Below are positions 26,601 to 37,059 of a stretch of 64,000 nt of DNA, piece after piece. Source of the DNA: Linepithema humile. Taxonomy: Eukaryota > Arthropoda > Insecta > Hymenoptera > Formicidae. The notes beneath the pieces were generated by a model, which was not told the DNA's origin, did no database searches, and saw only the letters and a list, made by a program, of their open reading frames with translations. The stretch lies in the NCBI RefSeq assembly GCF_040581485.1, contig NC_090132.1, positions 24,210,911 to 24,274,910 of the forward strand, in the 5' to 3' direction. The number at the start of each line of letters is the position of its first letter. The first letter of the stretch is position 1. The translations under genes were made by a program, and so were the position numbers.

Positions 26601-28304
26601 GAGGAAACTCCTGTGCACGCCGACTATTGAATAATTCTGCGTTTCTAAGGGAGAGAAAAGCGCTTGCACGATTTGGGGCGCGCTTACGCGGAAAACGCGA
26701 TCCGACGCGGCAGCGAAGAGGATTAAGCGGATCGATCCCGACGTTTTCGCTATTCTTACACCACCGGATTGCCACCGCCGTTCGCGGATCTGTTTCGTGT
26801 AGCGCATATCCCGCAGCCTGACGGATTCGAGCCGGCAATATCACGATCGTTTCGCGCGGCTTTACGATTTAATGCACACGTCCTCGCTGTCCCTTCAATT
26901 TTTCCAACTTTATCCGAACTGTTTTTATTTCCTATAGTATTTTCCACGATGTATGTTTCGTTTACATCGATATGTCACAGTGGCCATTTCGCGAGAGTTC
27001 ATTTGTCAAATTCGTTCAGATATCACGTTTATAAAATACAAGTTCTCGAATTTATGACAGTACAGTTTTAATATAAAAATATGCCTTTAGAGGAACAATA
27101 TTAACTTTATTATTATAATATGTAAAATTAAAATATCAATGTTTGCCATGTATATGTATAGCTTTAAATAAAAATTAAAAGAGAAGTACCAATAATATTT
27201 TATGTCTATCAGTATTTACCGATATTTAATTCACTATATGTGATATCAATTCGACACTGTTTTATTTTGTATATTTGTTCTATATATTTACATTCGCTAT
27301 TGCAGAACCATAGATAAATAATCGCTATTTTAATGTTCAGTTATAAATAATATTTTTAAAAAAAGTATTAAAAATACAAAATAATTTTATAAAATTAGTC
27401 TGAGTGTAAGTACATAAATACAATAAAAGGAAAAACTTCTGTTTAAGATATTTTTAAGTGGATTTAGAGAATTATAAAAATTGATTGCAAAAGTTTAATT
27501 TCTCTGTTCATCTGTGAATCTTTAATATTAAAAAAAACAACGCAGTTTTTCTTAAAAAAATATCGAGTATAAATATTTATTAGAACTCAAATCGAAAAGA
27601 AACGACGCGTAAAAATGCTCTGTAATCCGCAAATTTTTTGAAGGCATTTGGTATAATTCTGTCGTGAGGAACGGCTATCTTTCTTCAATTTCTTTTCATC
27701 AGAAATTCTATCAGCGCCTGATGTGCCGCGGAATACCGTGTGATGATTGATAGCGAAGAAACTGGGTTAACGGCGGCTTTTTTTCTCAATTTTGTTTCGG
27801 CTGCCGTTTCCGTCTTCACGCCTGCAACGCGCCGCGGAATGGACATGCGAACGAACATCATATCCCGTTTCACAAACGAAGAACTTAAACGCTTTGAGGC
27901 GTACCGGAACGGAAGATGAATAAACATCTATCCACCGCGAATGAGAAACATTAAAAGCGAAAACGTATCTTCTTTGAGGGTGCGTAAAAGGACGAACGCG
28001 AATTCTCTCTCTCTAAATATCTTACGATTCGACTCTGAAAATGAAACGCGAATTCGCTCGAGCGCGAATGTTGCTGACTTTTTTTTTTGACACCGAACCA
28101 AGTTATCTCGATTGTAATTGTGTGCTTTAGAAGAACTTTTAAAACCTTTCAGAATTATATAAATTAAATAAAAATTGTATGATTATTGAAGATATAAAAA
28201 CAAAATATTTAAAAAATAGATAAAATAAAAAAGTTCTACCATTTATTTCCTGATACTTTTCACAACAAATTCTTAAAGCGGAAATTCAAATTACATTTTT
28301 ACAT

Positions 28305-28760
28305 TCAATGTATGACGCAAATACTTTCAATATTTTCCATAACGTAAAAAAAATAACATACACGACAGCAGTAGTAGATTTTCGCGAATGTGTTGCGCAA
28401 CAACGCATACATGCTCTTTAATATTCCGAGTGCTTTCCCGATTTCATACGATGACATAGGCAATCCATCGAATCCGAAATACGATGTATAGAACAAGTTC
28501 GCACTCGACGACTTTCCGAAGACGGTATTGTATTTCTTAAAAGCACGTGTGTGTGCTGCCAATAGCAAGTGTCGTGACGTATACGGCAACCACTCAGTCT
28601 GATTGAGAAAACGCTGATGCGTTTGCTCGAGTAAGAAGATCAATTCATTTTCGTCGCATTTCGTTCCAAATTTATGTTTTGTTTCACGCGTATTCGGCGC
28701 ATGCCTCGCATTCTCGCCACCAAGAAGGTAGTGGCTCAACAAGTCGCGCGACTACCAAGA
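28305..28760 (-). other. Unidentified long open frame in AT-rich DNA
   Basis: A minus-strand frame stays open for about 150 codons from a TAG near 28,760 to the stop at 28,305, in DNA too AT-rich for that to be usual. No ATG lies near its 5' end; the first in-frame ATGs are internal. The translation includes the stretches FLNQTEWLPYTSRHLLLAA and YFGFDGLPMSSYEIGKAL, which look protein-like, but I recognise no family. It may be an exon of an unseen gene, a decayed element fragment, or chance. Confidence 0.2.
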
Positions 28761-30209
28761 AATCGCCGCCCCAAGAGATAAGCAACTTGCGCAAAGAACG
28801 GAGAATGCAAGGATCACGTTTGCGTCATTTATCCACTTGATAATAACAGAGTGAGTATTTATCTTGTAAAGTGAGTTTAATTTGTCGGTTTGTGTTATTC
28901 GCGATAATATCATCTGATAAAATAAGATTTTATCAAATATGTAAATTCGTTCTTAATCCTTGATTTTTCAGAGCAAAAAGGTAAAATATTTTTTTATATT
29001 TACAGATTTGCTAAATGTACTCGTAATGTTCGATACTGCATTTTGATCTCGAGGCGCGTATGCATCTATTATTGAATGACAAATTTAACGATTTATTATT
29101 CAGCACATGATTCACATGGTAATTTGAATTGGTACATTAAATATTTCCGAATCAGTTGTTTTACCATTTTTTTTTGTAATGCAATGCGATAACGAGATGT
29201 ATCTTATCAATTATACATATATTTTCCGTTGACTTACCTTTTGTTGTTCATTATATATTATACCTTATCATACCTCATTATTATATACTCAATATTATAT
29301 CTTTTCACGTGTGTGTAATTAAAATTATTTCACACAGCAAAGATTATAAATCTCACGTAATACGCGGAAATCTAACAATAATAAAATTTGTTCTACCACT
29401 TGTTACTTGTTGCATAACATAAAATATTAAAACAATAACGATTATTTTTTGGTTCTGCAATGCAAGGTCTTACACATGTTTTCCACACAGAGAAAGAGAT
29501 ATATAAAAAATCACTCACCGCCTATCAGCATCTGCAGCAGCAAAAAGCGACGTGTCGTCCTCGTCATAGCTCTTCGGTTCTACATCAAACGATCCTATTC
29601 ATCAAAGTGAAGATCCCCGATGTTGTTACCACTTTCGATTGTTTTGATGATCCTTTGTTCCTTCCGCAATTGTCACGTGATTATCCTCTTCTCACTTTCT
29701 TGTGAAAATTCCGAAAAGACATCCACGCAAAAAGTGAAATATCCGATTTTGTGCGTTAATCGCAACGGAAATTTAAGGAGGATGATAAACGGCCAGATAG
29801 ATGGGTGACGAAGAAGAAACAAAAGGAAGCTGCGCGGGCGAAGTCTCGCCGTCGACTGGCGCGCTTCCGCGTATCCGACCTCTCTAATAACCGGCCGGCA
29901 CTCTGCACCCTTCCGCACGCCCCACCGCTGTATCTCGGGTACCAAACTCCCGCGGTCATCCTCCCCATTGCGTGCTAATTCATATTTTATTACTATTATG
30001 TGACCGTCTTGGCAAATAATAATAAATTTTTCAAAAATTTGGCTAGATTTCTCACACTTTATAGATCTATTCACGCACATACTGGGCAAAATACTCCAAA
30101 TAATCTGAAAAAAATATTAAAAATAAATTATCAGTGAAAAAATATCAAAGTTATATTATTTTGACAGATTTTATAATTCGAATGGTTATTTAACATGTTC
30201 TGAATCATT

Positions 30210-30227
30210 CACACACACACACACACA
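30210..30227. repeat. (CA)n microsatellite
   Basis: A run of nine CA units is visible directly. Confidence 0.95.
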
Positions 30228-31105
30228 GTAGCCAATCGAAATATATGTATCATATATATAACATATGGGGATTAGATTTAGATTTTTACAAATATTCAAA
30301 CATTGTATGTGTGCGTATGTGTAATTTTGATGCTTACAAATCTAAATATGACGGAGACGCACATAAATTATCTCTATATTTATTCGAGATAATAGAATTA
30401 CGCAAAAATCTATGTAAATATTTTTCCCACATATATAGCATAAATATCAAATATTTTGTAACAAACTTCTTATAAAAATATCAAGCAATTATTCTTATAC
30501 TTCTTATAATTCGAGAGATCTATATTTTTTAATAGTTCATAACCAAAAAATGATTGACATTTTAATGTTCTTATGTAATAAAACTTTTTATACCTCTACA
30601 GATTTCTAGAAAAAGAAATTGCAAGAAATATTTTCTCAATATTATAAACAGCAATTGTGAAATCAACTTTATAGAATTCTACATAATGCATAATTTTATG
30701 ATAATTGTATGAGATTCTATGACAATACATCATGGATGTCGCATCCATAAAGAAAATTGTACTCACTGAAATTATAACAGTTGTAACCCTTAAATATTTT
30801 TCGTCGGCAACTTCGCCGAATTTCGGCAACTTCACGCGGCAATAGATTGTGCAAAGTAATGTAGCCCATTCCAACGAACTGATAATCGTTCTCTTTAAGA
30901 TAACGGCATCCGATTATCCGATTAATTTGCGTTACGATTGTTTACCCAACGTTTAATTTACGATTATGACAAACGATTAACACAAACACTAAATAAATCT
31001 CACTCGAATTTTATTCGGAAAAAGAGAACCGTCTTTTACCGTTTTGCGCTCGTGCCGTCATATTGACTATTGATCGAAGATCATTTCGTTAATTAAGGCC
31101 TCACT

Positions 31106-31190
31106 TACATTGAAATGTGCTGATTGGCTATCAAGCAAAAAGTTACTAAAGTCTTTTTCTCGGTAACCAATCAGCATATTGAAAAATGTA
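31106..31190. mobile_element. Short MITE-like inverted repeat
   Basis: The left end starts TACATTGAAATGTGCTGATTGG. The reverse complement of the right end starts TACATTTTTCAATATGCTGATTGG, so the two arms pair imperfectly over about 30 bases around a spacer of about 20 bases. There is no coding capacity. It resembles the other small inverted repeats near 36.6-36.8 kb, which also carry a CCAATCA-type motif. The superfamily and target duplication are not clear. Confidence 0.5.
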
Positions 31191-32059
31191 CTAATAAAAT
31201 ATTAGTCAAACATAATCTATCAATTTATTATTCATGACTTTTTATATAATGTAAATTAAAATAAAATTGAAAATATCTGTCTAAAATTTATTTAAAAGAG
31301 CCATTTAATGAAATAATGTATATACATGCACAATTTAATTTATAAGCATATATTTAACGAAAAACACACTCTAGCACGAATAATAAAACAATACCTTGCC
31401 GTTTTAGATTATATTTCATCGTGACTGATCTTATATCATCATCGTAGAAAGAGAGAGAAAATAGTTTTTATCTTAAAAATCTTCTTAATATCTTACGGTA
31501 TTAAGTTTCGTTCGCTAGAAAATGATGTTAACCTGGCAACCGTCCGGGATATTAAACCGCAGAATCTTAAAGTTTCTTAACGCGCCGTAGTCAATTTTAT
31601 GAAGCTTCTTGGTAATATTTACGAAAACAGCGTTCGCATTTGTTTATTGATTTATCGTAAGAAGTTATAAAATATTAATCGTTATCTCTGAAGTCATAAT
31701 GTTTTACGAGCAAACTTACGTTCGCATAAACACAAAAATCATACAAAAATCTCTGTTTTAGATATATGTTTTTAAGTAAAATAAAAAACTAAAAAGGTTA
31801 AAAAATATAGTACATACGTACCTCAACGGATAATCGTTTCCGATTTACGTCGTGCATTGGTTTCTATATATAAAATACGTTAGAATACAAGAATTGAAAA
31901 TAAAAATAAAAAAAAATTATGTAGTATCTAATTACTTCTTGTGTTAGAAAGATTGATCATGTGAATCTAATTCCTTCGTTTCTCGTTTCGTTGTAACGTT
32001 CTGTGAGTAAAGGCTGTATTTAAATCTACATGAGAATCACCTGAATGTACTGGAGCAGC
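31191..32059. other. Spacer upstream of RCC1
   Basis: AT-rich spacer with no gene I can support. The sequence becomes richer in GC toward 32,060, where the RCC1 promoter appears to begin. Confidence 0.5.
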
Positions 32060-32064
32060 TGTTA

Positions 32065-32151
32065 GCGCCAACCGCGCCAACCGGTCTTCATCGTACTTCG
32101 TGAGTTGCGCAACAGTCATAAAACTCGGAGCACCATAACTTTTGGCGCCAA
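32065..32151 (+). promoter_or_regulatory. Putative E2F-type sites in the RCC1 promoter
   Basis: Two GCGCCAAC motifs lie within 32,065-32,084. A palindromic TTTTGGCGCCAA lies at 32,140-32,151, matching the E2F/DP consensus TTTSSCGC on both strands. They sit 50-140 bases upstream of the first RCC1 exon end at 32,205. RCC1 is needed in cycling cells, so E2F control would make sense, but only the motifs themselves are seen. Confidence 0.55.
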
Positions 32152-32204
32152 CAGAGCACGAGGCGATATTTATTAGCGATCAACGAAAAATAACAGCGAA
32201 AATA

Positions 32205-34178
32205 AGTAAGTATATATGCTACAATATTAAAAACATTTGCTCAGTCACATGTGACAGTCATAATAAGCATTTTAAAAGCACATTGCAAGCTTAACCTAAC
32301 AATGTTGCAGTGCCGCCAAGAAGAGCAGTAAAACGATCCGCTGAAGATCCCACAAAAGCGGAAAAAGCGCCGAAGCAGATCAAGAAGAAACCAGGTATAA
32401 ATTAATAATTTTTTATTCTATAAAATTTCTCTTGTTTCCAAGGGTTATATTGTTGTAAATATCGTAACCTATGTAGCTGCAAATGCTAAGGGATAGAGAG
32501 AGAAAGAGAGAGAGAGAGCACGCTTCGTACAGCAAATATAAAAAGATCAGTCTTCATATAATCTTTTATGTTATGACTGCAAAAAAAAACATTAATATTT
32601 TCGAAAATTTATATAAGTTTTGATAGATTGATGTAAATTGCTTTCTTTCTCTCTTGTGTTAAGGAATCATTTGCACAAATATAATATGAACAAATTTCTC
32701 TTGTAGAATTAACTGTGAAGCCTGACTTACGTTCACTTAATATAACGGGTGGTGTTATATTCGTATTTGGACAAGGCGATTTTGGGCAACTTGGTCTTGG
32801 AGAAGATATTACTGAAAAGATGCGTCCAGCTGCTATACCCGAGTACCAAGACATTGTAGATATAGCAGCTGGTGCTATGCATAATGCATGCTTGAGAAAA
32901 ACAGGAGAAGTATTGACCTTTGGATGTAATGATGAAGGAGCACTTGGACGAGACACTAGTAAGGAAGGATCTGAGACAGTACCAGGCATAGTTGAATTAC
33001 CTGGTAAAGCTATTCAGGTGACAACAGGAGACTCGCACAGTGCCGCATTGTTAGAAGATGGCCGAGTATTTGCATGGGGTACATTTAGGGTATGATTTTT
33101 CTATCTATTTTTTATTCTTGTATAAACCTTGCTTATTTACAATTTGTTGATTAAAAAAATGTAATTAATGTAATAAATTGATTTGTAAACTAGGACATAC
33201 ATGGTTCTATGGGATTAACATTGAAAGGAAATGAACGATTTCCTGTGGAAGTATTACCTAATGTAAAAATCGTCAAAATAGCATCAGGGAGTGATCATTT
33301 AGTATTACTTAGTGAAAATGGACGTGTATATACCTGCGGACGCGGTGAACAAGGACAACTAGGACGAGTAGCTGCACGAACAGCCAGCAGAAATACGCGA
33401 CAAGGAATGGGTCCCTTATTGACTCCAGGCATAGTTGAATTCAAAATCAGTAAGAAACTCCTGTTTGATGATATATGGGCAGGAAACTTTTGCACATTTG
33501 CTAAGGAACATCAGAAAGGGGACATATACGTATTTGGTCTAAATAATTTCTATCAAATTGGTAAGACAAACATTTTTAAAAAAGATTATACAGTTTTCAA
33601 TTTTATTTCTCATATATTTGTTGAAATTTCAGGTTTAAAAAAGCAAGATACTCACTTTCACCCACAAATGTCGAAAACCTTTAGTGGCAAAATATGGAGA
33701 CATATCAGCAGTGGAGAACATCACACCATAGCCCTTGATGACAAAGGACAAGTTTTTGTCTTGGGTCGCAAGGAATATGGTCGTCTTGGACTTGGACCTA
33801 ATTGTTCGGACGCGGAGGAACTTACATTAGTCCCTGCTCTACGTTCTGCTAAGTGTATTGATGTAGGTGCCGGTAGCAGAGAATCTTTTGCGATTACAGA
33901 ATCAGGTATAATATGGACACAATGTAATATCATCTTTCGTAAAAATAATTAATTCCATATACAATATTTCACTTTTTATTACAATAGGTGAATTATATTC
34001 ATGGGGGATGGGAACGAATGGAAATCTTGGCACAGGGGATGTAAAAGATGTCGAGGAACCAGTATTAGTTAAAGGAAAGCAATTAGAAGGTAAGACAGTG
34101 GTACGAGTTAGTGGCGGTGGTCAACATACTTTGGCTTTGGCAATAATTCGTCCAGTAAAAGACAAAACTGCTGGTTAA
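32205..34178 (+). CDS. RCC1: RCC1, Ran guanine-nucleotide exchange factor
   Basis: This encodes the chromatin-bound exchange factor that loads Ran with GTP, setting up nuclear transport and spindle assembly. Exons are 32205, 32311-32394, 32707-33089, 33194-33560, 33633-33905 and 33988-34178, giving 432 codons plus stop (vertebrate RCC1 is about 420). The start codon is split: A ends exon 1 and TG begins exon 2. The N-terminus (MPPRRAVKRSAE, then KQIKKKP) is basic, as expected for the nuclear-localisation and DNA-binding tail. RCC1 repeats follow: FGQGDFGQLGLGED, then CNDEGALGRD, then WGTFRDIHGSMGL, then CGRGEQGQLGR, then LGRKEYGRLGLG, then WGMGTNGNLGTGD, closing with SGGGQHTLALA. All junctions keep frame. 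The fourth intron (33561-33632) is 72 bases and stop-free. The gene converges with Tim10. Poly(A) signals AATAAA lie at 34495 and 34891. Confidence 0.95.
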
Positions 34179-34243
34179 TATTAAATTATATCATTTCAAG
34201 ACATAGTACATATGATACGAATTTGGACAGCAATAACGGAGAA

Positions 34244-34430
34244 AAATTAGTTTATACTATTTTTCTATTATTTCATTAAAAACAAAAAAACAAAAATTTT
34301 ATTCTCTATTAAGTTTACAATTTTTAAGATTCTTCTTCTAGAATCCTAAAAACAATTGTGAACTTAAAAGAGAATAAAATTTTTACTCTTGTTTTTAGTG
34401 AGATAATAGAAAAATAATATAAACTAATTT
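34244..34430. repeat. Near-perfect ~187-bp palindrome in the RCC1 3' flank
   Basis: AAATTAGTTTATA at the left end matches TATAAACTAATTT at the right end, and pairing continues inward for about 85-90 bases per arm with few mismatches around TCTTCTTCTAGAA near 34,330-34,343. If RCC1 transcripts end at the later AATAAA (34,495 or 34,891), this hairpin lies in the 3' UTR. It may be a palindromic MITE. No target duplication can be fixed, because the surrounding DNA is AT-rich. Confidence 0.8.
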
Positions 34431-35170
34431 TTCTATTAGAAATAGCAAAAAAATATATTCTAGAAATATTCTAGTATAAACTAACTTTTTTAAAAATAAA
34501 TAACCTGTCGTGCTGCCGCAAATTTCGTAATCATATTTACTATAATATATTGTGTTCTAGATGAATGTTACTTCTACTACTTATCATTGTACATGTATTA
34601 CTAAGAAACAAATTTTTCTACTTGTAAATCCAGGTTTCTGTCTGAAAGTATATATAAGTAAATACTTTGGCAAGACAAAAAATTATATTTTGAATAATTA
34701 ATAAAAATTGTTAAACTTACAAGTAATAAGTGTAAGTACTGTAGCAAAATTTTTCTTATTTAAGTTCAGTGAAAATTTTAGGTAATCATAAATTTAGCTA
34801 ACATAATATGCATTATTTGTATTTGAAATTGTGTTACAATAGTGTTCATTAGTTTTATCTTATAAGTTGAATTATACAAAATTCTTGGAAAATAAACATT
34901 TATAAATAATGTATTAGTTTGATTACATTAAATCCTGTAGAAAAATTGTGTATAAAACGATAAATATTTATTTCTTTAAAATAAATTTTCTATTTTAAAA
35001 CAAAGTTATTGACAAAATAATTTAATATATTTTATTATATCAATTACCTCCAGAGAAGAATATTAATCAATTTTTGAGAAATGTAGAGAGAGATCTTTAA
35101 TATTTTATAAAGTTTAATTTATTTATAAACTGAATCAAATACAGAATAATGCAGTAGTTTATTTTTTTGT
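34431..35170. other. Convergent intergenic/3' UTR region of RCC1 and Tim10
   Basis: AT-rich sequence with several possible poly(A) signals for RCC1 (AATAAA at 34,495 and 34,891). No coding sequence is supportable. Confidence 0.6.
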
Positions 35171-35176
35171 TTTATT
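35171..35176 (-). terminator. Likely poly(A) signal for Tim10
   Basis: AATAAA on the minus strand, about 110 bases beyond the Tim10 stop codon, is a suitable distance for a short mitochondrial-protein transcript. Confidence 0.55.
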
Positions 35177-35284
35177 TTATATATAAAGTATACATCTTTC
35201 AGAATTGTACACTAATCAAATGAAGTCGATTTATAAGACACATTTCCACAAAAATTTTGCTAAATGCAACTAATTATAGTAGAT

Positions 35285-35560
35285 TTAGCTTGTTTTTGGT
35301 TGTTCTGCAATTTTTGCTTCTTGCATTGAAATTTGTGTGAGTTTTTTGCCAATACGTTCGTGAACATCTAAATATTTAGCGATACAACGATCTAGACATA
35401 TTGATTCTCCTTTGCCTAGTTCAGCCTCAGCGTACTTTGATGCTATACATTTTCTATGACATGCCGATGTCATACGATTATACATATCTGACATCAATTC
35501 TATTTCCAACTCCTGCACCGCTTTAAGTTTATCTTCGTCCATTTGTGGTAACGTCGCCAT
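35285..35560 (-). CDS. Tim10: Tim10, mitochondrial intermembrane-space chaperone subunit
   Basis: Tim10 assembles with Tim9 into the hexameric small-TIM chaperone that carries hydrophobic carrier proteins across the intermembrane space to the TIM22 complex. The 91-residue product is uninterrupted and the usual family length. The twin CX3C signature is present (C34-HRK-C38 and C55-LDR-C59, 16 residues apart), forming the two disulphides of the helical hairpin. The flanking helices (LELEIELMSDMYNRM-like, then KYLDVHERIGKKL) match the family. The ATG lies only 60 bases after the stop codon of the upstream same-strand small-protein gene. No strong splice acceptor is seen in those 60 bases, so Tim10 may have a very compact promoter, a leader overlapping the neighbour, or be part of a two-cistron transcript. 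Confidence 0.96.
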   Translation of the reverse strand: MATLPQMDEDKLKAVQELEIELMSDMYNRMTSACHRKCIASKYAEAELGKGESICLDRCIAKYLDVHERIGKKLTQISMQEAKIAEQPKTS

Positions 35561-35620
35561 TCTTCAAGTTTTGTATTTTAATTATGTCTTGCTTAAATAT
35601 TTCGTTTTTTTAATAAAAAA

Positions 35621-36050
35621 TTAATCTACAACATTGGTGTCACGCAACCGTTGTCTTGCTTTCATAATCTCGTATCTTCTGGCATTGACACTTTCCTTGG
35701 ACAGCACAAATCCGTAAATTCCTAGGATAGTAGCTATGGACCTATATAAATAGTGTATATTAATTTATTTTACAATTATACATAAATTTTTATTTAAATT
35801 TGTTTACAAGACTAACAAATGCAGAAGTTCAAGTTTAAAAACTATGAAAATATCAAAATATATAATTAAAAATCGTTATGTACTTCTTGAAAGCCATAAT
35901 TGTTATAGTTTTTCTCAATAAAATTTAAAATTAATGCTAATGCACAAGTATTGTTAGGATCATACGTGCGAAATAACTAGTAGAAATTTTTGGATGTATC
36001 ATACACACCTACCATCCAATTCCTACCTTCGCCGAAGTTGGCAATGTCAT
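35621..36050 (-). CDS. 52-residue single-pass membrane protein, conserved-type, unnamed
   Basis: A two-exon gene: complement of 36013-36050 and 35741-35621 (159 coding bases, 52 residues). The donor is GTAGGT and the acceptor TTTATATAG, joining GGATG to GTCC in frame (Trp13). The product has a short N-terminus (MTLPTSAKVGIG), one hydrophobic segment at about residues 10-27 (WSIATILGIYGFVL), and a basic C-terminal helix (SKESVNARRYEIMKARQRLR). I am reminded of the small DUF4748-type proteins, but that name is from memory and uncertain. Size, topology and pairing with Tim10 suggest a mitochondrial inner-membrane microprotein; this is inference. ATTAAA near 35,612-35,617 could serve as its poly(A) signal. 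A hAT-type MITE lies about 130 bases upstream of its start codon. Confidence 0.8.
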
Positions 36051-36179
36051 GCTTTTATTTAACTTTTAATATATCCCAATTACAAGTTAAAGAATTTCAT
36101 GTACCTGAATATACACCATGCGATCACCGGTATTTCTAACCTCTTCTCTCTTCTCGTTATAAGTGCTATACAGTAGAGT

Positions 36180-36525
36180 CAGTGTTGCGATATGGGACCG
36201 GTTGTATGCGCATGTGCGGCTCTGCGCATGTGCGGTGATGGAGATCCAGTGCCGTTATATGTTATGTGTTGACCGTATGGCGGGACGTTTTGACATGAGA
36301 AGGTCTGGTGACTACAAATAAGGTAAGATTTATTTATTTACAAGCATGGAATCTACGGAGCCAGCAGCTAAAAAACCAAGAAGTAAAAAATTTCAATCAA
36401 TTTCAAAAAATTTAGAAATATTTTTAATGTAGCGGGGTAACGGTGCCTTGTTTAATTTGTATGAGACACTACTGACGCCGTATTGCCGCACATGCGCATA
36501 CAACCGGTCCCATATCGCAACACTG
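36180..36525. mobile_element. hAT-type MITE with 41-bp perfect inverted ends and 8-bp target duplication
   Basis: The ends CAGTGTTGCGATATGGGACC at 36,180 and its exact complement at 36,525 extend to a perfect 41-base terminal inverted repeat (36,180-36,220 and 36,485-36,525). The element is flanked by the identical 8-mer AGTAGAGT at 36,172-36,179 and 36,526-36,533. An 8-bp duplication and CAGTG ends are diagnostic of the hAT superfamily. Sub-terminal TGCGCATGTGCGG is repeated in tandem. The interior keeps a 28-codon frame (36,346-36,432; MESTEPAAKKPRSKK at its start) just after a GTAAGA...TTACAAG intron-like stretch. The element is therefore probably an internal-deletion derivative of an autonomous transposon. 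The perfect ends suggest recent activity. Confidence 0.93.
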
Positions 36526-36597
36526 AGTAGAGTTACGTCATGTATGCTATACTAAAGGCCATCACACACAAAATGACATAACTGTATATGCATAGCA

Positions 36598-36680
36598 TAA
36601 GACCGTCTCGACCAATGAACATCTAGCATAAAAGCGCCATATTGATTTACATAACATGCTCATTGGTTGAGACGGTCTTA
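36598..36680. mobile_element. 83-bp MITE-like palindrome
   Basis: TAAGACCGTCTCGACCAATG at the left pairs with CATTGGTTGAGACGGTCTTA at the right. The arms are 25 bases with two mismatches, around a 33-base centre. There is no coding capacity. The superfamily is not determined. Confidence 0.7.
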
Positions 36681-36845
36681 GGGTGCCGTTACATGAAGCG
36701 TAACTTGCGTAAGCGTATCTTGTGTTAGCCAATCAAATCGTTCAGATACTATACGCAAAATTTTGCATATGATAGCTGAATGATTTGATTGACTGACATA
36801 AATTACGCTTACGCAAGTTACGACTCATGTGAAAGCAGTCTGAGT
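36681..36845. mobile_element. MITE-like palindrome centred on GCAAAATTTTGC
   Basis: Arms of about 75 bases pair imperfectly. CGTAACTTGCGTAAGCGTA at the left matches TACGCTTACGCAAGTTACG at the right, and CAATCAAATC matches GATTTGATTG further in. The exact centre is the palindrome GCAAAATTTTGC near 36,755-36,766. It abuts the preceding palindrome directly. Confidence 0.75.
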
Positions 36846-37059
36846 GTTCCGTTCACGTCCGTTCCGTAAAAAATTTCTCTACCAGTCCCATGTAGCTAAA
36901 AACTCTAGTTCTAAGAATTAGAAAAAGGTGAAAAGTAAGTTGAACCGAGATTAAAGTTAATCTACGTTAGTAGAATCGGGCATTAGCAAATTCGACAGCC
37001 TAAACTTTAAAAAATTTTGAATTAAAAAAAGGATAAAAAGATATTGCAAAGTGTATTAT

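Larger units (their letters stand above)
21265..31105. other. Gene-free region with local duplications
   Basis: No gene with recognisable homology. The stretch holds a diverged local duplication (about 21,930-22,110 against 22,350-22,505), a related pair of 30-bp motifs (26,386 and 27,743), CpG-rich patches (22,620-22,900; 24,000-24,700; 24,900-25,190; 26,500-26,900), a homopolymer C tract near 22,750-22,768, and CA microsatellites near 23,663 and 30,210. Open frames in the CpG-rich patches overlap on both strands and look compositional. Confidence 0.5.

Noticed and set aside
26189..26602. 137-codon plus-strand open frame
   Set aside because: Overlapped by open minus-strand frames in CpG-rich DNA. 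No family resemblance and no splice context.
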